A stretch of DNA of 64,000 nucleotides, from the NCBI GenBank assembly GCA_030704615.1, contig CM060733.1, positions 46,934,001 through 46,998,000 of the forward strand, read 5' to 3'. This document shows, piece by piece, positions 33,046 through 46,130 of the stretch. The notes under the pieces are model-generated. The model saw nothing but the letters and a program-made list of their open reading frames with translations, had not been told where the DNA came from and ran no database searches. Within the stretch, counting starts at the first letter, position 1, and each line of letters starts with the position of its first letter. The translations under genes were made by a program, and so were the position numbers. The DNA is from Takakia lepidozioides (taxonomy: Eukaryota; Streptophyta; Takakiopsida; Takakiales; Takakiaceae).

Positions 33046-36000
33046 AACAGACTGTTGCCTATCTTATGGATTGTTTGGAGGGCTTTGATCTTGTGCAATT
33101 GTACAGCTACAAAATAGTAAGGCCATGTCATAACCCATCATGTCTGCATCTAAAGCCATTTTCTGGTTGCCTGCATCTCAGGCAGATGAAAAACACACAT
33201 ACTTGTGTGCATGTGGAATCATCAAGATGTATCAGGCTGATTGATTGGAAGAAATAACTCTGGGTGAGGCCCATTTTGTGGCACTCATTTGTGGTAGTGT
33301 GGGGCCACAAGATCGGCCCAAAATGAATTTGGATTGTGCGGCGGAGCTGCCACCCTCCAGGTTGTTCACTCTTCTCATGTGCATTTGAATATTTTCCTTG
33401 AGGTAAGGGGAGGTGGCTGGACATCAAAGCCTACAACTGTTCATCAGAATACATGTTCTAAGCAGGCTCAGGCGCGCAATGGGGCCAGATTTTGAAGTGG
33501 CAAAGGGACTCCCCCTGATGCTGAACAGCATAGACAACATAATAATTTCTCTTTGGAGCCTTTTGAACACCAGAGCAGGTAGCTCATATATCTCTGATAT
33601 TAGGCACATAGTCTTTATCGGTCCCTCAACGATGACCACTGAGTGTTGGTTTCTTGGAGGATCATGGTGGCTCTCACAATTACTTTAAAAAGGGTAAAGC
33701 CAAACAGTGTCCTCTGAAGACTTCAATAAGGTCACACCATGGCGACTAGAAGAGATTGACTTGGGTTGTTGACATGGGCTGTTTAGGCAGATTTTAGACT
33801 CACACTGAGTGAAGTATCTTCACCAATAATAAGTACTTTGAAGGCTTGAAGCTCTGCCCGCTCTCAAGCTCACCAAAGATGGATGAATCTGCAGACTTGA
33901 ATAATATGCAATCATGTGGGAGTCTGAGCTGGGTGGTTGAGGTGCCTTGAGGCTCTTTCAGCTCACCGACCTGGTCAAAGCAGAGGTCTAAACTACTAGA
34001 GATTGCACACACTCCAATTCCGGGAAGAGATGATATGCATCCACCTCATGCCGGCCTGCTGGCAGCCATGCTCTGTCCACTTTCTCGGTGTAACTTACCT
34101 CCATCTTCATATACTTGAAGATCACAGAAAAGTCCATCGCAGACAGATGGTGCAGTGGGAAAGGCCGATGAAGACAAGGCTGTAATGACAGGACGGCGCC
34201 TCCTGGCCTTACCCCTGTATTTTTCTAATACAAGGGCTCCTCTATATTTGAACTGTACAATCTGCCATTCCATATACATAAGTAAGTAGGCCCCTTGTTT
34301 TATTGCCCAGAAACTGACTCATGCTACTTACCACAGGGTCCAAGTCATCACCATCCCCAACTCACTGCCACAACGATGTGGAGAGGGGCCACATGGTCGG
34401 CCCACACAAATCTCGGCCGCTCAAGACCAGCAATTGACCAAGTTAGATATCATAGAAAGGAAAGCCCGAACGCGGATCTGTGATATGTGTTAAATAAGGT
34501 ATGGCACTTTCGGCTGCATTGTTTGCAGATTGTCATGCCATGTGCCCCGTCAATGTTACCTCAGAAAGCAACGACCAGGAAGGAGGAGGAAAGGACGACA
34601 TCATGTTTTCGGATATGGCTTGTGGCCCACGTTTCCACGACATACTGTATTACTATGATATATGTGCGAACCCTAGTCTCTCACCGTCCAAAAGAACTGA
34701 GCCGACAGATTGTTGGCAGAGATGGAGTTCGACGGGCTGGAGTGGAGCCCACATACAGATACGAAATTTGTTATGAGAGTGAAGTTTGCGCAAAGTTGAC
34801 TGTCACCACCAACAATACCTACCTACGTGGTGTGGGGTATGTATATGTGTGTGTACACCAAGCATCAGAAGTTCAGAGTTGACTCCATCACACCACTGCA
34901 CTTGATCATTGCGGTCCTTGATTGGAAACAACCAGGTTTGCCGCTTTCTGTTCCGCTTGGGTGTCCCTCCCACGTCATCCCCGGCCTCAACAGCGACCAC
35001 GGCTCCACCACCATGCTTATCATGCTCAGTAATGGATGCAGGATGGAGATTGAGACCCTGCAGAATGTTCTTCTACCACTCTACAAGCATGCAAGTTTGC
35101 AAGAGGAAAGGAACTGCCATGCTGTGTGATTCACATGTATGAGCTGAGACCGTAACTCATCTTCATCATTCCAAACACAGAAGAACCATCTCCCCCATTG
35201 CTGTGTGCTTCACATGAAATGAGCTAAGACCTAAACCCAACTTCGTAGTTCCAAACACAGAAGAACACATCTCCGGCAAGCCATGGCAGAAAGCTTTATG
35301 GTGCTATGGGCAGTGCATGTGTTCTTCTTTATTGCTGTGCTGTGTCTTCTCACAATGAGATGGACATGGACATGGAGATGGATAGACATTCTGAGTCAAA
35401 GTTTTGTGGGGGAGATATCCAAGGAGAGGAAGGAAATGGAAATGCTTCCATGCCCAGTCAGAAATGCAGTGATTGGTAGAGTTCCAAGTCTGAAAGACAG
35501 GAAAGGTGATAGGCCACAAAGAGCCTGATGATGTCCAAGTGCTGGGCTTTATATTGGACTGCCTGCCCAACACACCTGCAAGCACACCTTGCAGGGGATT
35601 GCCCTTGTGGGCCTTTTTAGATATTTACAAGCCTCCCCTCCTGTCCATGTGGCCTCTCCTCACTGGCCTCTGCCACGTGTAGAAACAAGAGCTTGAAGAG
35701 GAGGATAGCCTTTACAATCCATGGTAACTAGTTGCCCACATCGCCCCTCGGACCATCCCTTTGTTGTCGCAATTTCCAACCAATTTGCGGCGACCATTCC
35801 ATCAATGGCCTTCTCGTGATTGCCGCGGGGAAAAGTTCTTTTCAGTGGTGCAATAAGCCACTACATACTACCTACCTAGCTGCGTGTGCCGCGAATATTG
35901 TAGGACTTGTAGCTGTGTAACGATATGTATATCACAACACAAACATCCCCACGACGCGTGAGCCCTTTGTTCCTTTTGATTGTTGTGGGGGAAAGACAAG

Positions 36001-36640
36001 GTGCTGAGTCTCTTGCAACGTGTGATTCTCAACATATCTCTCAAACAAAACATGTTCACTCTCCTCTCCCTCTTATTTTTGTCAAGAGTCAAAGCCACAC
36101 ACCTCAACAATACCATCACCGCACACACGACAAAACCTGATCAATTTTTTTTCAAATTTTACACTCAACCCAACCTAGTATTTTCTAAAAATACTTCAAT
36201 CTTTTTTTATCTTTACTCAATATAACTTGGAGAACAGGGTTTCACTTACAGATGAGGTTTTGCCACATGGAGAGGATGGCATGCATGCGGTGATTAGAGG
36301 GCCGGTTAAAGGCTGGTAGGCCAGCGGACCATGGGAATTCTTTATCCCATATCGTTTTCACGTATAACCCCTCCCATGCCCGCCGATAAAAGCCAGCCAG
36401 CCCCGCCTGGATATTCGTGCGGGACAGCCTCGGCCCGATCCTCCGCCCCGTGCGTTGACTGCCGCTGCGTTTCTTCCCTCCACCACTCCCCGTCCGCCAC
36501 GTCCCCCACCGACGCCGGGCACGCGTTGGGTGCAATGCAAGTAAAGCCCCATCATGGTGGATGGTGGATGCCCACATCCATCCATCCATCCATGCCCGGC
36601 CGTTACTACATCTCAAGGACGACTCGGTACTCCCTCCCAT
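33046..36640. other. Long stretch without a recognised gene
   Basis: Many short frames occur on both strands, but none shows a recognisable domain, a coherent exon chain or clear codon bias. A tandem duplication lies at 35120-35277. Weakly coding-like stretches (for example 34501-34776 plus) could belong to an unknown or non-coding transcript; I cannot support a call. Confidence 0.35.
35120..35277. repeat. Tandem duplication, 79-bp unit x2
   Basis: 'tgctgtgtgattcacatg' to 'ccaaacacagaagaaccatctcc' (35120-35198) is followed by a diverged second unit (35199-35277) with the same order of motifs. Confidence 0.6.
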
Positions 36641-38727
36641 CCCATTTCCTTACTCCTCCTCTAATTTCCTTTAATTTCTTGTAATTTCCTGTAATTTCCT
36701 TGGGAGGGAGTGAGGAGTTAGGTCAGAGAAGAGAGGGGTGTGGGGGCACGTGCCTTGAAACCAGGTCTCTCGTGGGGCGTGTGCCACCCCCCCACTTTTG
36801 CTTCTTTCTTTAATGTTTTCTTCACTCCCTGCAATCACTCACTCAACCTTCATGTACCCATGTGCATCCCACCATGTACCCATGCATGTATGCAGCTAGG
36901 GTGGATCCAGTGCAGTAAATAGAGTGCTGTTGCAGAAGTGAATAATTACTTAAGTATCTCAAATTGCAGATGAGGTGGCACGGAAGTGATTAACTGGAAA
37001 AAAAAAATCAATCCGATGACAAAATAGGTTGTATCTGGGGGAACCGTACTGTGGTAAGTGGATGGATGTGGTGGAGCATTAAATGTAAGTACCGTGGTAA
37101 GAAACTGGGGCCCCCCGGCAGAGTGAAAACAGAGTTGTTACCAGGGAGAGAATTCCAGCTAGGCAGCAGAGGCAGGCTTAGGTCTGGCACGTTGCGGGCC
37201 GAGGCTGGATAAGATGCTGCCATGCTGCCCCGCTTTTGCCCAATCCTGCCCGCCCGCTCCAATCCACGGCTGCGGACCCTACCCAGGTTTTTCGGTCTGC
37301 CCGCGCCTGCCATACATGTGGGATTGTCCTATGCGAGTCGTGCATGCGCGTCGGCCCTCATGTGCCCGCCCCCCCGATTCCTCGGACTCCCTACCCACCC
37401 ATCCCCCCGCTCGCCACGCAGCCAGATCGGTAAAGCACCTGCCACAGAGAAGAGATTCCAGGACGGGAAGTTACGTTACCATACTGCGGAATGTTGGTAT
37501 CGGGGTTTGAACGCGGCGCCACTTTTCGTGCGGAAAATGTAAGACGAGGCCCATGTGGGGCATGGCCCCGGCCACGCTGCATCCATGGCTGGCTGCCCGC
37601 GCGGGCAGGCAGGGGCGGGCAGCAGCCCTGCCTTGGCTTGCCTGCCTCTGTGTGCTTGTGTAGGTTGAGTCTGTCTGTCTGTGTTCATTGGAGAGCAGTG
37701 GTTGTTTGTAGTTGGTCGGCAATTCATTGAAGGGGATTGTGGAGGATTCAGAAGTGGTGTAGGTTTTGTGGAGTTAGCTCTTCGCTGGGGTACTCATCTG
37801 CGTTCTGTTTCTCGTACAATCTGATATGCTAGTTGCGCTGTTTTTTCCTGCCTCATTCATGCGTTTGTGATATCGTTTCTTCCTATCTCGTTCGAGTAGG
37901 TTCCCCCGCCGCACTTGCCTTTTTCTCCTCCGGGGAATCACGCTTGTCTGTGATTTGCTTGTCTAGGGACTGGTATTTCTGTTTCTCAACATTGACTTTA
38001 TACATTTTCGTTGGCTCTCTCTGTCTATCGTTGGCTCTCTCGAGCAGCTTGTCTTTCTCTGGCAGATTTAATCTTGTGCTTGTATCTGCTTGCTGGTCTT
38101 TCTCTTGCCAAATCCGTCTTTTGTCGTCGTCTCTGAGATGCTATGTCCCTTGATCTTCACCTTTTTCTCTAGGCTTCCTCCTCCCTTGCTGTTTCTTTGC
38201 GGGGTCAGTATGGTTGCCGGTCCCGGTGCACCTTTCTGGGAGTTGCAATGCCTGAATTTGTCGGAGCACGGTTTGGGGTGGGACTGTCTACCCCAACTCA
38301 CATCTTGAGCTTTGCCCGCGGTTTTTCTCTACCTTATTCCTCCCTGCTCGTCTGATCTCGTGGTTTCTGATTTGTGCAATGGACTTGAGCGCTGCCCGAT
38401 CATGTGCGCAGTGGCACGGGTAGTGGCTAGTGCTTATGGATGTTTCTAGCAGAAACTTGAAAGGCTTCTTCTGGATGTTGGAGCTCCACATTTAGCAGCT
38501 GTTGCACGGTCTCCGTCAAACGTACTTCTTTCTCATCCCTCCTTAGTTTGGCTCCACCCCAAGCATCCTCCAAGGCAGGATCATTCAGGCGGTATCCTGT
38601 AGAGGACCAACACTAATGAAAGAAAACAGGGCTGGCCCGGCCCTGATGAAAGAGAGACTGGGGGCATGGTGTCGGGGAGTTTGTCACAGGCCAGAGTGAG
38701 GGCGGTGCCTCCATAGTGCCTTTGCTC
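36641..38727 (+). promoter_or_regulatory. Probable promoter and long GC/CT-rich leader of the TIC-like gene
   Basis: From about 37200 the sequence is rich in C, G and CpG. From about 37800 to 38350 it is pyrimidine-rich, with many CTTTCTCTC runs, typical of plant leaders. The first coding ATG of the TIC-like gene is at 38728, so a long 5' UTR, perhaps with its own intron, is likely. TATA box and transcript start cannot be fixed. A repeated 'aatttcctttaatttcttgtaatttcctgtaatttcc' (about 36661-36699) is a small local repeat. Confidence 0.4.
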
Positions 38728-41700
38728 ATGGAGAGAGGCCGCGAGGGTCGGCGTGGAGGTGCAGGGGGAGGCCCAGTCTCTGCACCTCGCCGGCCGCGAA
38801 CCAGTGGATTTAAAGATGCTGCAGGTGTGACTTTGTAAATTGACTCCTGTTGCATCTTATTCTACATCTTGGGATCAATTGTCGCTTGCAATCGTCCAAG
38901 TTTCTGGGAGAGAGACCATTTCTGTATAAGTAGGTGGGCGTTTTTACAATGAACAATGCTGCGTTTGGATCTTCAGATCAGAGAAATTTTTGTCTGAATG
39001 ATAGTATGTAGAGAAAGGATTCTCTTTCTGTAAGTTAATCCATCAAGTTCTAGATACGGCGACATTCAGTAGGGCCTTGATGCAAATCCGCCACCATGAG
39101 AGCGCCTATCGACTCCTTAATTCGATGAAATCTTCTTGTTGCTGGAGGAAGTGTCCGCAAGGTTTGTATTTGATGGGGATATCTTCTCCCTAATGGTGAT
39201 TGGCGGACACTACAGTGGACGGGTCAGTTGGAGACGCTTCTTGTAAATGACTGACTGATCACGTCCGTAAGGAGTTCAAATAACTGATTCCAGCACGGGT
39301 GCTTTGAAAGGATTCTCACAAGCAAGGCTGACATACGGGGTGGCAAAATGCAAAAGAGAACAATGGCATTGTCACGGTCTATCAGCACCATCTGTGCATA
39401 TAGTCAACCCTTCTCTCCTGTGCTTCAGTTGGTATGTGAACAAGTACAACATGACAAGTACACCTGTAGTGGCGCTGTTCTTGGGAGGTATTGTGTCCTT
39501 AGGACTTGGCTTACTGATTGGGTGTGGCACTGCTCTCGCAGTTGGGGAAGACGTTGACGACCTGGACGATGTACACAACCAGAGACTCCGTGAAAGGCCT
39601 AAGAAGGATAGTAGCATCGTCTCGGGACAAGGCGTGGTCCCTAGCACTGTTATTTCTATTTCTCGCAACAAGAGAAAGCGACAGGGATCTCAGGAAGTGC
39701 AGGTGCAAGCTCGTGGTAGCCCTGCGGATGACTTGGAAGAAACAACCGAGGATACGGAAATGGGTATTTCTGAAGATGACGACGATCCCCCGCCACCGCC
39801 CATCCCACGACGGCCTGGGAAACCAAGGCCACAGGGGAAGGTCAGTCCCCATGTGAACTCATTGGCGATAAGACTGACTGCTTTCATCCCAGCTTCAACA
39901 GTTGTTCTGACTCTTGCTGTGGGCGCGGTTGGACAGTTTATGGAGGATGGCATTGCTATTGATCTCCCAGCTGTGCCTAGGAAGGCTCGGACAGGTGTGT
40001 GTGTGGCATCCTGATAGCTTCGCTTTTGAAAGTTACGAGGAGTCGAGCAATTTGCTTAGGAGGGGTGGACGGTAAGAGATGGGGGGGAAAATGTCAATGA
40101 AAGTGCAAAGTAGAAGTGGTGCTAATGCTGATGGTCTAAGCTGTCCAGCTGGGGGGAGTCTGGAGAAAATGGGAAGTGAAGGGTCATATTTATCTCCTGA
40201 CTATGTCTAAAAGCCTGGTGACTTTGCAGCATTGAAGCGGCCCCAAGAATCTCCCCCATCACCAATTGTGGAGACTCCTCTGCAAGGCCCGACTGTGGTG
40301 CCTTCGACTCCGGCACCCTCCAGCACACCCTCATCTTCCTCTATTGCATCAGTAAAACCTGGAAGAAGAACGGTCAGTTGTTGTACATTCTGATATTTCT
40401 GTGAGTTACTTAAAAGCCCTTCACTTTCATTGCACAGTATAAATGATACTGAATTCAAGGTGTTGACAACTGTTGCAGAAGCTAAGCGGGTCAAAGCCTC
40501 GGGCCCCCAAGTTGCCAAAGGTAATCAACGGAACAAGTGGAACTCAAAAATGTTAATTGTCTAACAATTCTTGCAGCAATTTTGTATGACATCCCCACTA
40601 CCCCTTATCTACTTCATTCTTCTGTTGGCACAACGGCTTGAGGACAAGCAAATCTTTTTAGGTGATAGTGCTGATGTGCTTAGGAAATATCCATGATATT
40701 CGAGTATGCCAGGTGCTCTTAAGTTTGTGGATGCTGATGCGGGCTTTGAGTGCCTTAGGGATCTACTAAAATAAGGGGAGAGGCTTTCCCACAAGCGTGA
40801 GGATTGCTGATTAGCTTAGGAATGGGCCCCAGCCTCCAGGGGCCATTCAGATCAATTTGGATAGGCTAAGGATGGTGGAACTGTGGCGACAATGGCAGGT
40901 CTCCACCCCCGCTCTGATATCAGAGCAAGAGGTGGAAGTGGCAGAGGCCTTGTTTGATTTGGCAAGAATGTGGACCAATCAGCCTTCTCCATCGGCACCA
41001 GAGTCCAAAGTGGAGTCCCATCCTGAAGCCAAGGCTGACCTGAAGCCAGACCTGAAGCCAGACCCAAAAGTATTAGCAGCGGGGACTACCACCTCTGCCC
41101 CAGTACATACTTCCAATGCAAACTGTGCTGTTGGACCCATGCCTATGTCTACATCTGTATCTACATCTGTGTCTATGGCGGGGTCTGTGCTGCCAGCTTC
41201 ACCTGCATGTGCGCCTGCTGTGGCTTCATCCCCTGTGCTCTCTGCATCCCCTCCACCTGCTTCAGCTCCACCCCCAGCAGAAGGTGTACCTCTCGCCAGG
41301 GACTGTCTTGCTCATTTTGGCGCTATGTGGAAATATTTCACTTGTCCACGTCCAGTTGTGTCTAGACCTGAGAGTTGTCAGGTCTGTAACCCACGAATTT
41401 GTATCAGGCTTTCTGCGAGGGGTTATGGGCCTGTCAACTCTGTGCCAGACACGTCGTTTCAAGTGACTGTATGCAGATGGGGGATGGACTCCTGTCAATA
41501 TTTTCTCGACTTTGTGTCGGATATAGGATACTGCCACAATATTAGGGTCAGTGTCCTCACCTTATATTGTTAATCTTGTAATGGCAGCCCCAAAGAGAAA
41601 ACGACCTCGGGTGAGAACCCGACCAGAGGAAGTGCGACCGAGTGCAAGCATGGTTGGTGCATCACCAAGTGTTTCTGGGATAATTCCTCCTCAATCTAGA

Positions 41701-44700
41701 GAGGCTGATCACAGTGCAAACCGCCCCTCAGGCACAGAGAGGGGTCCTGTGAAAATTGAGGCAAGTTCTGCACCAGGGCCTGATGTTTCAGATCTCCCTC
41801 TGGGTGTACCTAATGCAGCACCTGCCATCGTTGCCTCCACTCCATCAGGGATGATGACATCACCGCGACACAACAGTTCCCTCGAGAAAAAATCACCTAG
41901 TTCTGAGAAGAAGGCTGCCAGGGCAGAGGTGGCGAGTTCCCTTTCTGTAGAAAAGAAGCCCAGCCCTGCACCTTCAGACAGAAATTTAGTGCCCAGTCTA
42001 CCAGGGCCACTTGTTGGCAGTCGGGAGGCGGAAATCGTGGCCAGCAACAATTGTCCAAGTGACTCACTAACAAAGTTGGAACTTGGGAAAAGGTACCTTA
42101 TCCTAGACTTTCTGTGAATGCATACTCGCTGCTTGATTGATGCCCATGTTGTCTGTGTTAGGAATATGTGCTGTTGCATGCTATGTTTCAACGAGCAGCA
42201 TCCTCTGCTGGTCCTGGGCAACTAACAGTTGACAACCTGTATTTCAGATCCTCCCAGCCAGCCCCTCCGAGTGATTCCGTTGGCGGCAACAAGCTTGATA
42301 TTAACTTGATGGTGAGTTGCATTGTAAAACTCAACTACTGTTGCTTTGATGTGCCCCTTTCCTCAGTGCTTCAGTTGACTAAGTGTCATTTGCTATTTCC
42401 AGGCTCCTCCCTCAAAGGTGGCATCAGTTTCCACTGGAGACAGGAATGGTGATGTTTCTGGAGCTTCAGTCCGAGATGTGCAGGAAAAGCCACTTGTAAG
42501 CCCAAGATGCCTCACACTCTGGTTATATGCTAGGTTACTTGTGCATTGTGATTTGTGATTTGGCTTTTTGGGGTGTCTTAAATTTGACAAATATGTCTGA
42601 CTTTTGTGCAGGTGGATATGGTCAGTATGCCTACAGCTGGAAGCGTGTGGATGGAAAGAGAGAAGGAGCGGGAGAGAGAAAGAGGAAGGGAGGAGAGAGA
42701 GGCCGAGAAAGAGAAAGAGAGAGAAAAGGACAAAGAGAGGGATCGAGAGCTGCATGAGGGGGAAAGGGAGAGAGAAAGGCAGAGGGAAAGAGATAATCAG
42801 AAAGAGCTGGCAAAAGAAAGGGAAAGTGAGAAGGAAAGAGAGAGAGTGGACATGAGTAAACCACCTCTGCAGAGGGCAAGCAAGGGTGTCAAGGCAGATT
42901 CAAGGACACAAAAAGCAGAGAGAGTTGGTAGGTTTTGTTTTGCCAGCAATGCATGGTTTTGATGTTCATTGGTGAATAATCTATGGCGGAGTTATTTCCT
43001 TTATAGGGATGATGGCTTGTGCATTTGAAAGTGCTGTATTTGCATTTTGGTGCCTTTGTCTTGTCGAGGGTAATTTTCAGTGACTCCTGGTTGCTCTTGT
43101 GCAGCCACTGCTGCAGGAGCTTCAGCTGCACCATCGTTTTTGGCTTCAGCACTCCCGGTTGCAGCAAGTGCTACCAGTAGTGGGACTGGCAATGTAGCTG
43201 CTCTTCCCCCATCTATGGGAATGCCTAGTTGGCCAGGAGGAATGCAATCGATAGGGTAAGTTTCGACCTGTGATCTGAGTTATACTGCAGCATGCTTAGT
43301 TGCTGTTGTCATTTGTTTTCAGCTTCTATGCATGCCTTGTCTCCTAAATACAAGTGGCTGACAGCCATGTATGGATTGCTCAGGTACTATCCGGCAGCAG
43401 CCGCCGCCGCCGCTGCCGCCGCCGCCGCCGCAGCTGCTTGGCCTGCAGGAATGACTGGTGCTTCACCTGGAGATGAGAATATTCCCCCAGTGCAGGTAAT
43501 TAGTGCACTTTCCTCTTTGCTCCTCTGAAGTTGGTGCTGGAGATGGGCCTCATTACATTTTCTGACACAGGCTAGGGTAATGGCCCATTGACTCTTTTTC
43601 TCCGATGAAATCTTCAGGATTTGTAGTTCTCAACAGCCAATAGGTGGCCCAGTGGTTACCTTGTAAGTGGTAGTGCGTTCTAAGTGACAGAGGTTTATAT
43701 TGGATGCCACCCAGTATTCCCACTATAAAAGGGGGTTCACTGGGTCACATAAGGCAGTACGCTTCTGGGATGAAGAGACACTATAACTCATGTTTCCTCA
43801 CCCATTTTTTCTGGGTAACCTATTCTTTTCCTTCATTGTACACTTTGTTTATAGTGGGTTTGCATGGGCTAGGGTGAGGAAGGACTACCTGATTGTGGTC
43901 GTATCAGGATTCCGGAGGCTTATCATGGTATGCACAGCTGTGAGCACGTGACAATAATTATTTGTTGATGCAGCTGCCTTCATATGTGATGCCGCCACGT
44001 GAGTCATTGAAGCGGTGTGCACAACATGTCTACATTGCACATTTTATTGGCAGAGAGCAACAGAGGAATTGCCATCAATTTTTTGCTGCTGGGTTTGGGA
44101 GTTCCGGTGGTTTATTTGGAGCGAAGCCCTACAATTTGAACATGCCCCTGCCCCCTGCTGAGGCTGTGTTTGGAAGTGGTGCTGGGGGTCCTCAAGGGGG
44201 TGGTGTGACTGGCCCTCCTGCTACCAGCTCTTCCACAAATGGATCTGGACGTGGAGTTGGTGATCGCAGCCTAGGTGCTGCCAGCACACAGGGAACCAAG
44301 GATAGGGTCCCAGCTTACATGGATGTCATGAATCGAAAGCCACCTCCACAACAGCAACAGCCAGCATCGCAGCATCAACCAAATCTTTCTTTACAGGTAT
44401 ACATTTGCAGTGTCTTTTTCGTTATCATATGAAGAGTCTGTTGTTCTCTTCCAGTGACTGTGCAGGAGGAAGTTTTCAGGTTGATTTGAGGGTTGCCCAA
44501 AGGCTGCAGAGGGAACACAGCCGGTACTTTTCACAAGCAAAGAAGTTCTGGAGATAGCTACTAGTCATTCCTTTTCAGAAAATGTAGTTTTTGATGAGTT
44601 ACAGGCCCTTCACATGCAGGCTGGACCAGCATTTGGGTTTCCTGTGACACAGGCTGGCACGGCTGCAATGGGTAGTGGTGGGGCTGGAGCAGTGAATGGT

Positions 44701-46099
44701 GTAGCTGGTGGGATGAGCCTGGGGCAACAAACTGGAACTGCATTGCTAGGAGGCAGTGCAGGGACTGGAACCAGTTCAGCCATGGTAGGGGGCCCTGGCT
44801 CTGTGGTTGGGGCCGGTGCTGGAGCCAGCAATGGAGTCCTGGCAAGTGCTGCTGCTGCACAGGCCCATTACATGCAAGCAGTGATGCAATCACAAGCCTT
44901 TCCGTTTCAGTATGCACCACCCCACTTTGGCCCGCCTACTTACAATGGTCCTCCAACACACATGGGAGCCCAGCAGGTCAGAAAGCTTGGATTTGTTTCG
45001 AACTAGTTTCACCTTTATGCAGCTGGTCTAGAGGATGTGCTTGTAGATTGTTTTGCAAAAGCTTCTATGTGTGTAAGTAATAAACTCAGTGAAACCAATG
45101 GTATAAAGAGGAAGACTTCCAGGGGAATAACTTTTGGTGTTCTCTGCATGCTACTTGCAGTTTTTTACCACTGGCGGTCCCTACTTCACACATCATCTGG
45201 TGTCCCATCCTCAACAACAGCCTGGCCAGCAAACATCAAATGTTGCTAGTGGTGGACCTGCACCTCCACAAAAGCAACAGCAGCAGCAGGGGATTCGCAG
45301 CTTTCCCCCTACTGGATCCGTGCAGCAGCAGCAACCCCCACCACAATCTCCATCCCATTCTCAGCAGCAGCATGCCTCTTCGCAGATGCAACATCAGTCT
45401 GATAGGGATGGCCCTGCTACAGGTGACAATGGTTCAACTGCTGACAGCAAGTTTCCCATGTTGCACAGAGCTCTGTATACGCAGACTCCCAACAATGGGG
45501 TTCCAAATGCAAGTCCCCCATCCTCTTCAATGCTTGTGGCAGGCGCGCAAACGGACTACAATCTAATGGCTGCTTTGGGGAAACAAGTAAAGCAGCGGGA
45601 TCAGCAGCAACAACCATCTGGGCAGTTTCAACAACAACAACAGAATAATCTGTCACAGTTGCAGCAGCACCAGCAACAACTTCAACAGCAGCAGATTGCT
45701 GCACAACATCATGTGAGTGGATCTGCATTGCAAATGAGTCTGAAAGGCCTTGATCCTCAGGCCTCCCAGGCGTTTTCTGCCATGACAATTGCAGCTATGA
45801 ACAGAGGCTCAGTTGGTCCTGGACCCTTGGGGCTAGCTCCAGTTGCTGCTGTAATGGCACCTCAAGGTCATGCCATGCTGCAGAGCATGGGGGATTCAAG
45901 GCCACATACTTCTCACCCTTTGCACCACCAGTCGAGTGCAGGTTCTCCGCACCCCAATCATGTGCAGCAAATGCAGCAACAGCAGCAGCTGCACCAGCTC
46001 CAACAACATCAGCAGCAACAACAACAACAACAACAACATCAGCAGCAGCAACAACAACAACAACATCACCAGCAGCAGCAACAACAACAACAACAACAA

Positions 46100-46130
<31 letters not shown>

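Noticed and set aside
36242-36640. Minus-strand 132-aa Gly/Arg-rich frame
   Set aside because: GC-rich promoter-side sequence with frames on both strands and no recognisable domain.
42631-42879. Minus-strand Pro/Phe/Ser-rich frame
   Set aside because: Antisense of the Arg/Glu-rich exon 10 of the TIC-like gene.
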